A DNA stretch of 9,360 nucleotides from Methylacidiphilum caldifontis (GTDB lineage Bacteria > Verrucomicrobiota > Verrucomicrobiia > Methylacidiphilales > CAMAQI01): assembly GCA_945860255.1 (NCBI GenBank), contig CAMAQI010000081.1, positions 1 through 9,360 of the forward strand, read 5' to 3'. How positions within the stretch are numbered: the stretch's first letter is position 1; the number at the start of each line of letters is the position of its first letter. The position numbers and the translations under genes are program-made. The notes below the pieces were generated by a model. The model was not told the origin of the DNA. It did not search any database and saw only the letters and a list, made by a program, of their open reading frames with translations. Below, piece after piece: positions 1-5,520 of the stretch.

Positions 1-131
1 AGTGCGATCAACATGGATTTACAGATGGTGCTGGGTATCCTAGACCCCAACCAGCTGCCCAGCGGCAACATCAGCGGCAAAGCGCTCCAGGGCCAGCAGA
101 GCCAGACTGATCTGTCAAACTTCCACTTCCA
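1..131 (+). pseudogene. Fragment of a phage portal protein (P22-type), cut by the window edge and by a junction near 131
   Basis: Frame 1 is open from base 1 to a stop at 178-180, but only the part up to about 131 looks like a known protein. It reads as a short stretch ending in SGKALQGQQSQTDLSNFHF, which resembles the conserved 'SGKA..ARQ.Q.D..NFHF.DN' segment of P22-like podovirus portal proteins, the ring through which DNA is packaged. After NFHF the frame loses that similarity and the same DNA encodes the start of a primase on the other strand. GC content of 1-130 is about 56% (73 of 130 bases counted), visibly richer than the rest, and codons such as CTG, CAG, AGC and GGC dominate. It is therefore foreign to its neighbours: a prophage remnant or an assembly chimera. 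The portal assignment is from memory of the motif only. Confidence 0.55.
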
Positions 132-193
132 TCAACGATATCGCTTGCCTGTCGGATTTGGTCGATTAATTCACGGTTAAAGGAGCTACTCAC
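131..193 (-). pseudogene. dnaG: 5' fragment of a DnaG-like DNA primase gene, truncated after ~21 codons
   Basis: Read on the minus strand from a GTG at 193-191, the DNA encodes MSSSFNRELIDQIRQASDIVD. This matches the typical bacterial DnaG N-terminus ('...ELIDQIR...DIVDVI..YV'), the segment just before the CHC2 zinc finger. DnaG makes RNA primers at the replication fork. The match stops at the DIVD; the next codons (Gly-Ser-Gly-Ser...) are not primase, and the zinc finger, TOPRIM and helicase-binding domains are absent. The break coincides with the start of the portal-like fragment on the opposite strand. If the junction is real, this copy is dead; if it is an assembly artefact, an intact dnaG would lie here, divergent from the prephenate dehydratase gene. 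No strong Shine-Dalgarno precedes the GTG, so the exact start is uncertain. Confidence 0.55.
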
Positions 194-290
194 TGAGATA
201 TTTTGTGAGATTATTGAAAGAGGGCAAGGTTTAACCGCCACGACCGCCAATTCTCTGCAAGGTAAATAATTTCTCTTTTTGACAAAATAG

Positions 291-317
291 TTGACTTCTT
301 GGAAGGGGTGACATACT
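291..317 (+). promoter_or_regulatory. Possible sigma70-type promoter for the prephenate dehydratase gene
   Basis: TTGACT (291-296) is followed after 15 bp by CATACT (312-317), which is preceded by TG at 309-310 and so has the form of an extended -10. The spacer is short and the -10 matches consensus at only four of six positions. Transcription would start near 324, leaving a leader of about 46 nt to the ATG at 370 or 19 nt to the TTG at 343. This is a pattern match only. Confidence 0.3.
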
Positions 318-369
318 CCAAACAGATTAAGATGAGATTGAATTGGATTCAGTAAAAAATAGAAGTCAT

Positions 370-1206
370 ATGGGTAAAAAAGAATTAAAAGAGCTGGTTT
401 ATTTTGGTAAGCCCGGAAGTTTTACTCATCTCGTTGCGAAACGTATCAGCAAATTCAAAACACTGATTCCAAAAGATACCATTGCTCAAGTGATCGATTA
501 TGTTCAGAAAGATTCGAGTCGCGAGGCAGTGGTTCCGATTGAAAACTCCTCCGGAGGGATGATTTTAGATACGATCGATGAACTCGTCAGTCTAAATAAT
601 CAGCTCGTCATTCTAGAGGAGTATTCTTTAAACGTTAAACTTCACCTGATGACGAAGAGCACGGGTAAAATTACTAAAATTTACTCCCATTTTGTTCCCT
701 TTCATCATTGTAATCAATGGTTGAAGAGTCACTTCCCTGAAGCGGAGCGGATTGTGGTCAATAGCACCTCCGAAGCGGCACAGTTGGCCTCGGTGAAGAA
801 GGGGGCGGCGGCAATTGCTCAACTTTCCTCTTCCCAAGAGTATCAGCTTAAAATTCTCCATCGTAATGTCGGGGATCATCCCAAGAATATCACGCAGTTT
901 TATCATTTGAGTCACCGGAATGAAAACCCTCTGAAAGCTCAAGAGACCAGCTTAGCGGTGGTGCTGCAAAATAAGACTGGCAGTTTGTATGATCTTCTCT
1001 CTGTTTTTGCCAAACATCGGGTGAATTTAAAACGCATCATGTCTCGTCCGATGCCAGGGCATGTGAATCACTATATCTTCTTCTTAAGTGTTGAGGCCCC
1101 GATGCACGATCCCTCAATGATTAAGTCGATGAAGGCGATCGGAAAGCTCGCACCGAGTTTAAAGATCCTCGGTTCTTATCCGGTTCATCCGGCTTTTAAT
1201 TCCTAG
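370..1206 (+). CDS. pheA: Prephenate dehydratase with C-terminal ACT domain
   Basis: Cytoplasmic enzyme that converts prephenate to phenylpyruvate, the committed step to phenylalanine. From the ATG at 370 the protein is 278 aa, the usual size of a monofunctional PDT plus ACT domain; there is no chorismate mutase domain. Visible family blocks, numbered from the ATG, are YFGKPGSFTH (11-20), VPIENSSGG (55-63), STSEAA (132-137), GAAAIA (145-150) and NITQF (173-177) in the catalytic part, then the ACT domain from about 193 with GSLYDLLSVF (204-213) and MSRP (224-227). The catalytic Thr of the TRF motif is kept, but its Arg is Gln, and the Phe-binding ESRP motif reads MSRP. An in-frame TTG at 343 would add nine residues. 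I prefer the ATG because the extra residues are not family-like, although neither start has a good ribosome binding site. The gene stands alone, convergent with the alpha-E gene. Confidence 0.88.
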   Translation: MGKKELKELVYFGKPGSFTHLVAKRISKFKTLIPKDTIAQVIDYVQKDSSREAVVPIENSSGGMILDTIDELVSLNNQLVILEEYSLNVKLHLMTKSTGKITKIYSHFVPFHHCNQWLKSHFPEAERIVVNSTSEAAQLASVKKGAAAIAQLSSSQEYQLKILHRNVGDHPKNITQFYHLSHRNENPLKAQETSLAVVLQNKTGSLYDLLSVFAKHRVNLKRIMSRPMPGHVNHYIFFLSVEAPMHDPSMIKSMKAIGKLAPSLKILGSYPVHPAFNS

Positions 1207-1234
1207 GCAATCAAAAAAATCAAAACCATTTTTA

Positions 1235-1320
1235 ACCGCGGATGGACACGGATCAACACGGATTTAAATTCTTGGCGAATTTTGTCTTTAACTTGGCGGT
1301 TAATCCTCTCTTTCACCGCG
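1235..1320. repeat. Dispersed intergenic repeat: tandem GGATNNACAC units plus two CTTGGCG boxes
   Basis: Just past the prephenate dehydratase stop, the DNA contains ACCGCGG followed by two tandem 10-bp units, GGATGGACAC (1240-1249) and GGATCAACAC (1250-1259), and a partial third (1260-1265). CTTGGCG then occurs at 1271-1277 and again at 1292-1298, and ACCGCG recurs at 1315-1320. The 'GGATGGACACGGATCAACACGGAT' wording resembles short intergenic repeats I recall in many bacterial genomes, including Verrucomicrobiota; the family identity is recalled, not tested. It carries no credible coding sequence. Confidence 0.6.
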
Positions 1321-1326
1321 CCTTCC

Positions 1327-1397
1327 TGTCTCGCCAACAAGTCCGCCATAGTCCCGCTGTGAGGGACGACGGAGGAAGTGCTTGGACGAAGGCGGAT
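1327..1397. repeat. Inverted-repeat-rich module in the convergent intergenic gap
   Basis: GTCCC (1351-1355) and GGGAC (1363-1367) form a 5-bp stem with a 7-nt loop. It is extended imperfectly by TCCG (1342-1345) opposite CGGA (1370-1373). TCCGCC (1342-1347) also has an inverted partner GGCGGA (1391-1396), so alternative foldings exist. There is no T-run behind the stem, so it is not a normal intrinsic terminator. It abuts the preceding repeat and the hairpin repeat that follows, suggesting a composite of repeat modules between two convergent genes. Confidence 0.45.
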
Positions 1398-1421
1398 GCC
1401 TCGCTGCGGGAGATACTCCCC
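1398..1421 (-). repeat. Hairpin repeat, copy 1 (inverted relative to copy 2 at 4062-4085)
   Basis: On the minus strand this reads GGGGAG-TAT-CTCCCGCAGCGA followed by G-GC. GGGAG and CTCCC form a tight 5-bp stem with a 3-nt loop. The same 24-bp wording occurs at 4062-4085 on the plus strand with 21 of 24 positions identical. The loop differs (TAT versus GGT) while both stem arms are unchanged. Both copies lie outside genes. Confidence 0.6.
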
Positions 1422-1443
1422 TGCCTTTTAAAGGGATTCAACT

Positions 1444-2457
1444 CTACTGCTGTTGTTGTGCTGCTTGGTGCTGGACTTGCGTTGGACGATTTGATTCTTG
1501 AATCAGAATTTTAACCGGATTCTTTTGACAGAAATAGGTCTCCGAGATGCTTTCGTGGAGGTCGTTGAGGATTTGTTGAAATTCGTCAGAGGTTTTGTGT
1601 AGTCCTTGATTCCAATAGTCCTCAATGACACTAAATCGCAGATGGGCGAGGGCTCTTCCACTGATCTTTTCCGCTTCGTTCGAGAAGGTTCCCATGCGAA
1701 CCCCAGAGATTATTCTCAGATTGTGATCGATTTGTTGAATCGAATAGAGAAAGGAGCGAGGGAAGGTGTCACTGAGAATGAGAAATTTTGCGACCAAAAT
1801 CGGGGTCACCTCGGCAAGATGTTTCTGTTGATAGGCCTGTTTAGCGCTGCAGCTTCGGAGAACTCCCCCCCATTGGATTAAGGGATTTGTTTTTCCGACA
1901 AGATGAAATTTATCATCGAGAACACGGGTCGCAAAATCGGCTCGTTCAAGGAATTTTCCGACTCGGAAAAAGTCCCATCCCTCCTCGTGAAGCATGGTAT
2001 TATTACTTAATCCATCAAAGAGAATGGAGCTTTCTTTAATTTGATCGAGAAAGGCATAAAGATCTCGTTGAAAAAATTGTCTCGCGGCCTTACTCCAAAG
2101 CCAGAGATAGGTTCGATTAATATGTTCCCACATCTCCGAGGAGATTTGTTCTCGGACCGCCCGTGCGTTTTCTCTTCCGGCTTTCAAACAGGAGCAGAGG
2201 GAGCTGGGATTTTCTTGATCGAAAATCAGATATTCGGTGATATTCTCAACCGTCGGGGAAATCCCTTTTTTGCGGAAGTTGCCTTGAATATTTAGGGAGG
2301 TAATCAGCGGACCCCAATTTTCCCGTACCGACTCAGAGGATTTGAGATCGAGATCAATTAAAATTTGATGATTCGCGGCAATCAGACGGGCGATACACTC
2401 CGCTCGCTCGATATAACGACTCATCCAATACAGAGATTCTGCTACGCGACTTAACAT
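1444..2457 (-). CDS. Alpha-E domain protein (DUF403), partner of the ATP-grasp enzyme
   Basis: A 337-aa, mainly helical protein that opens with the hallmark MLSRVAESLYWMSRYIERAE (1-20) and has a second RVGKFLERADFATRVLDDKF block (166-184), as in alpha-E domain proteins. Family length is usually a little over 300 aa. The biochemical role is not established. Comparative genomics places it beside circularly permuted ATP-grasp ligases and often a transglutaminase-like protein, in a predicted peptide-synthesis system. Here it starts 4 bp after the stop of the ATP-grasp gene, so the two are almost certainly co-transcribed and probably translationally coupled; an AAGGGAA lies inside the upstream gene about 13 nt before the ATG. 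The end is unusual: the last 11 residues, QVQHQAAQQQQ, are Gln-rich and low-complexity. No signal peptide or membrane segment is seen, so it should be cytoplasmic. Confidence 0.88.
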   Translation of the reverse strand: MLSRVAESLYWMSRYIERAECIARLIAANHQILIDLDLKSSESVRENWGPLITSLNIQGNFRKKGISPTVENITEYLIFDQENPSSLCSCLKAGRENARAVREQISSEMWEHINRTYLWLWSKAARQFFQRDLYAFLDQIKESSILFDGLSNNTMLHEEGWDFFRVGKFLERADFATRVLDDKFHLVGKTNPLIQWGGVLRSCSAKQAYQQKHLAEVTPILVAKFLILSDTFPRSFLYSIQQIDHNLRIISGVRMGTFSNEAEKISGRALAHLRFSVIEDYWNQGLHKTSDEFQQILNDLHESISETYFCQKNPVKILIQESNRPTQVQHQAAQQQQ

Positions 2458-2461
2458 AACT

Positions 2462-3988
2462 TTATTCGTTCCCTTCGAGGACCCAGGTGTCTTTGCTTCC
2501 TCCCCCTTGAGAGGAGTTCACGACTAGTGATCCCTTTTTCAAGGCCACTCGACTGAGGGCCCCTGGAATAATACTGATCTTTTCTCCGTAAAGCACATAA
2601 GGACGTAGATCGATATGTCGACCTTCGAATTGACCATCAAAATAGGTGGGATGTCGCGAGAGGGCTAAGGTCGGCTGAGCGACATAATTTCGGGGATTGG
2701 CCTTCACTAATTTGCGGAACTTATCAATCTCCGCCTTCGTCGAGGCCGGTCCAACGAGCATTCCGTAGCCCCCTGATTCATTTGCTGCCTTGACGACCAG
2801 TTTCGACATATTCTGGATCACATAATCCATTTCAGAAGGGATCGAGGGGAGATAGGTCGGAACATTCGGAAGAATCGGCTCTTGGTCTAAATAATATTTA
2901 ATCATTTTCGGAACAAAGGCGTAGATCACTTTATCATCAGCGACCCCCGTTCCGATCGAATTTGCGAGACTGACATTGCCGGCGCGATAGGCATTGACCA
3001 GACCAGGAACACCAAGCATCGAGTCCTTGCGAAAAACGGTTGGATCAAGGAAGTCATCATCAATCCGGCGATAGATCACATCGACCGGTTTTAAACCTTT
3101 CGTGGTTCTCGTATAAACATGGTCTCCTTGAACCACAAGATCACGGCCTTCGACGAGTTCGATTCCCATTTGGCGAGCGAGAAAGGAGTGCTCAAAATAG
3201 GCACTATTATAAATCCCAGGAGTTAAAAGAACAATATTGGGATGTGGATTGCCCCGTGGGGTAATATAATGGAGGAGAGAGAGAAGCTCCTGCGGGTAAT
3301 GCTCTACAGGACGGACTCCATATTTTTCGAATAAAGAGGGGAAAACACGGCGCAGAGCCTGTCGATTCTCTAAAACATAGGAGACCCCACTCGGGCATCG
3401 TCCGTTATCTTCGAGAACCATATATTGACCCGAGCCATCACGGACAATATCGGAGCCACAAATATGGATGTAGATATTTTTAGGGACATTGAAGCCGATA
3501 AACTCTTTCCGGTAATGGGCGGCAGCTTCAATGTAATGACGGGTAATAATCCCATCTTTAATGATCTGTTGTTGATGATAAAGATCGTGAAGGAAAAGAT
3601 TGAGCGCGGTAATCCGTTGAACAAGTCCCGCTTCGATCAGTTTCCATTCATCGGCAGGAATGACTCGAGGAATCAGGTCGAACGGAAAAATACGTTCGGT
3701 TCCTTGATTGTCGTTATAAACGGTGAAGGTGATCCCCTGATGGAGAAAAGAGGTGTCGGCCATTTGCCGACGTTGATCGAAAGAGTCGACCGATTGACGC
3801 TGTAAACGTTCGGAGATCCGACGATACCAAGGTCGGACCTTATTTTTTGAATCGATCATTTCGTCGTAAAAATGATCAAGTTCGTAGGAATTGAAATTTA
3901 ATTTCGCTTCAGAAGTTGCCGAGGGAGCCGAGGAGGTGGACTTAGACTTAGGAGGAAGACCTGATTTTGGGGCCATAGCTGCTTTCAT
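2462..3988 (-). CDS. Circularly permuted ATP-grasp protein (CP_ATPgrasp_2 / DUF404-DUF407 type)
   Basis: A 508-aa predicted ATP-dependent carboxylate-amine ligase; its substrate is unknown. Numbered from the ATG at 3988, a Lys/Ser-rich tail (1-30) precedes the family opening FYDEMIDSKNKVRPWYRRI (40-58). Then come HICGSDIVRDGSG (175-187), VLEDNGRCPSGVSYVLENR (191-209), NSIGTGVADDKVIYAFVPKM (343-362), VVKAANESGGYGMLVGP (398-414), GRHIDLRPYVL (456-466) and the terminal NSSQGGGSKDTWVLEG (491-506). The ATP-binding and metal-binding blocks are intact. The usual 'EDNLRTPSG' reads EDNGRCPSG, a departure inside a signature. The frame is open to 4177, but those 63 residues are not family-like and cross the intergenic repeat, so I start at 3988; an ATG at 3976 is also possible. 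It is first in a two-gene operon with the alpha-E gene. No transglutaminase-like third partner is in the window. Confidence 0.88.
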   Translation of the reverse strand: MKAAMAPKSGLPPKSKSTSSAPSATSEAKLNFNSYELDHFYDEMIDSKNKVRPWYRRISERLQRQSVDSFDQRRQMADTSFLHQGITFTVYNDNQGTERIFPFDLIPRVIPADEWKLIEAGLVQRITALNLFLHDLYHQQQIIKDGIITRHYIEAAAHYRKEFIGFNVPKNIYIHICGSDIVRDGSGQYMVLEDNGRCPSGVSYVLENRQALRRVFPSLFEKYGVRPVEHYPQELLSLLHYITPRGNPHPNIVLLTPGIYNSAYFEHSFLARQMGIELVEGRDLVVQGDHVYTRTTKGLKPVDVIYRRIDDDFLDPTVFRKDSMLGVPGLVNAYRAGNVSLANSIGTGVADDKVIYAFVPKMIKYYLDQEPILPNVPTYLPSIPSEMDYVIQNMSKLVVKAANESGGYGMLVGPASTKAEIDKFRKLVKANPRNYVAQPTLALSRHPTYFDGQFEGRHIDLRPYVLYGEKISIIPGALSRVALKKGSLVVNSSQGGGSKDTWVLEGNE

Positions 3989-3997
3989 TTTACTTAT

Positions 3998-4026
3998 TTT
4001 AGATTGGAAAGCAAATGATATGCCAA
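3998..4026 (-). promoter_or_regulatory. Probable promoter of the ATP-grasp / alpha-E operon
   Basis: On the minus strand TTGGCA (4026-4021) and TCTAAA (4003-3998) are separated by exactly 17 bp; they match the sigma70 boxes at five and four of six positions. The expected start of transcription, near 3991, is only about 3 nt before the ATG at 3988 and about 15 nt before the ATG at 3976. The mRNA would thus be leaderless or have a very short leader. It also argues against the long N-terminal extension of the reading frame up to 4177. Confidence 0.35.
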
Positions 4027-4061
4027 TAATCGTTAAACTAATTTCTTGCATAAAAAATGGA

Positions 4062-4085
4062 GGGGAGGGTCTCCCGCAGCGATGC
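4062..4085 (+). repeat. Hairpin repeat, copy 2, in the divergent intergenic region
   Basis: GGGGAG-GGT-CTCCCGCAGCGA-T-GC, the plus-strand counterpart of the repeat at 1398-1421 (21 of 24 positions identical). GGGAG (4063-4067) and CTCCC (4071-4075) pair around a 3-nt loop. A second CGCAGCGA follows at 4091-4098, giving two direct copies of that octamer 15 bp apart. It sits between the divergent ATP-grasp and DUF4159 genes, upstream of the promoter proposed for the former. The rest of 3989-4198 shows no other recognisable element. Confidence 0.6.
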
Positions 4086-4198
4086 GGCGACGCAGCGAAA
4101 TTCATTTTTAAACCACTTATCTTCACTGATCTGCGGATATTTGTACCCCCTACAAACTTTATCGTTAAGGAAGTCACGGTTCATGCGTTTTATCTTGT

Positions 4199-5470
4199 AT
4201 GCATCAAATCCGAAGGCCTCATTGGACGGAGCGTTTCCAAAAATCCCCCTATTTTTTAGGAGCCTTTCTTTTCCATCTGATCATCGGTTCTTTCTTTGCC
4301 TTTTATATCGTTTTTCCTGCCCCGAAGGTTCGTGAACCTGATCCGACGACGATTATTTTACCGATATTCTCTCCCGTTTCTGAGCCTCCCCGAGAGGAGT
4401 CTCTTCCTGGAGATAAGAGTGAGGAAACAGCTCTCCCTTCAGTTTCTCCCGCAACCATTCCGATTCCTCATCATTTAGAGATGGAGAAAGAGATCATGAG
4501 AGTCGACCATGGAGGCGCAGAGCCTTGGGTTGTTGCAAAGGCAGAGATCTCCTCGAATCCGATTGAATCGATCTCCGCGGATGTTCAACAAAAGAGCGCT
4601 GATTTGTCTAAAAATGGGGAGTTTAAGAACAACCAAGATCGAAAAGCTTTTATTCAGCAATGGTATTCAGAGTCAGAACAGAGCTCCTCTCAACGGGTGG
4701 CCTCATTTACGATATATGTGGGTAAGGTTTCGGGATTAAACTCCCGAAGGTTGATCTCGAACGAAAACGGGATTGAGGGGGGGCCAATGGCGAATTTAGT
4801 GGCAATTGCGGAGAGTTGGGGCCGTCAGACCATGAAACCGAAATTGAGTTCGAAATTGATCGATTTAGCCGATGAGAGTTTAATTGATAAAGCCCCTCCT
4901 TTCATTTTTTTGAGTGGGAGCCAAGATTTTACATTAACCGAAAAAGAGATTCTCAATATCCGTGAATATCTCCGTGTCGGAGGGGCAATCTGGGCCGATA
5001 ATGGATTGGCGGGAATCGGCTCTCGATTTGATATCGCCTTTCGTCGGGAGATGAAACGGGTGGTCGGAGCGGTCGATTTTGAGGTGCTTCCGATTGATCA
5101 CCCGCTTTTTCAAGGCCCTAAGGCGCTTTTGCAGATCACTTCGATCCCAGAAGGGATGAACTATCGCAACGATCCGATTGAAATCGTGAAGGTTGGAGGT
5201 GAAATTGGGATTATTTATACCCCCAACAATTATACCGATATGATGCGGATGGTCTTTCAAGCTCCCTTGAAGTTTAAAGGCAACGAGCCGGTGATTTATA
5301 GTTCCCATGAGGCTGAGCTACGGCAAAAACCGACGACCCCGATGGGAATGTGGTTAGGGCGAGAGAATTATTTTAGAAACTTTGAGCCAGAGAGTTGTGA
5401 GCAGGTTTTTCGCGTTGGGGTTAATCTGATCTTTCATCTTTTAAGTCGCTGGCAAGATCGACTCGGTTAA
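4199..5470 (+). CDS. Membrane-anchored DUF4159 domain protein with a TonB-like N-terminus
   Basis: A 423-aa protein of unknown function. Residues 1-17 are basic, 18-40 form one strongly hydrophobic segment containing a His (FLFHLIIGSFFAFYIVF), and 41-95 are Pro/Glu/Ser-rich. This reads as an inner-membrane anchor with an extracytoplasmic linker, similar in outline to TonB. A low-complexity stretch leads to the DUF4159 domain at about 169-416. Its recognisable blocks are FIFLSGSQDFTLTEKEILNIREYLRVGGAIWADN (235-268), FRREMKRV (281-288) and LPIDHPLFQ (297-305), with a fold related to glutamine-amidotransferase-like domains. The DUF4159 family often sits near MoxR/DUF58/BatA-type genes, but none are here. 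The start is the only in-frame initiator after a stop at 4166-4168; a good Shine-Dalgarno lies about 25 nt upstream, too far to serve it. It is first in the six-gene + strand run. Confidence 0.8.
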   Translation: MHQIRRPHWTERFQKSPYFLGAFLFHLIIGSFFAFYIVFPAPKVREPDPTTIILPIFSPVSEPPREESLPGDKSEETALPSVSPATIPIPHHLEMEKEIMRVDHGGAEPWVVAKAEISSNPIESISADVQQKSADLSKNGEFKNNQDRKAFIQQWYSESEQSSSQRVASFTIYVGKVSGLNSRRLISNENGIEGGPMANLVAIAESWGRQTMKPKLSSKLIDLADESLIDKAPPFIFLSGSQDFTLTEKEILNIREYLRVGGAIWADNGLAGIGSRFDIAFRREMKRVVGAVDFEVLPIDHPLFQGPKALLQITSIPEGMNYRNDPIEIVKVGGEIGIIYTPNNYTDMMRMVFQAPLKFKGNEPVIYSSHEAELRQKPTTPMGMWLGRENYFRNFEPESCEQVFRVGVNLIFHLLSRWQDRLG

Positions 5471-5520
5471 TTTTGGGTCTTGCGTGCGGATGAGATTGAT
5501 CTAGTTTTCGTCTACTCAAA

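Noticed and set aside
279..284. Perfect TTGACA as the -35 box for pheA
   Set aside because: No -10-like hexamer lies 16-18 bp downstream (the region reads GGAAGGGG); the weaker TTGACT at 291 has a better partner.
343..369. TTG start adding nine residues to prephenate dehydratase
   Set aside because: The added residues are not family-like and no clear ribosome binding site precedes the TTG; the ATG at 370 gives a normal length.
1240..1265. Tandem 10-bp units as a CRISPR array or origin iterons
   Set aside because: Only two full units without spacers, no cas genes and no replication initiator gene or DnaA boxes nearby; better read as a dispersed repeat.
1351..1367. GTCCC/GGGAC hairpin as an intrinsic terminator
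   Set aside because: The stem is only 5 bp and no T-run follows on either strand; treated as part of a repeat module.
1242..1514. 90-codon + strand frame after pheA
   Set aside because: It runs through the intergenic repeats and into the antisense of the alpha-E gene, with no recognisable protein.
3425..3805. 126-codon + strand frame inside the ATP-grasp gene
   Set aside because: Antisense to a fully conserved coding region; no family resemblance of its own.
3989..4177. 63-residue N-terminal extension of the ATP-grasp protein
   Set aside because: It reads through the hairpin repeat and the likely promoter, has no family similarity, and the family opening begins well after the ATG at 3988.
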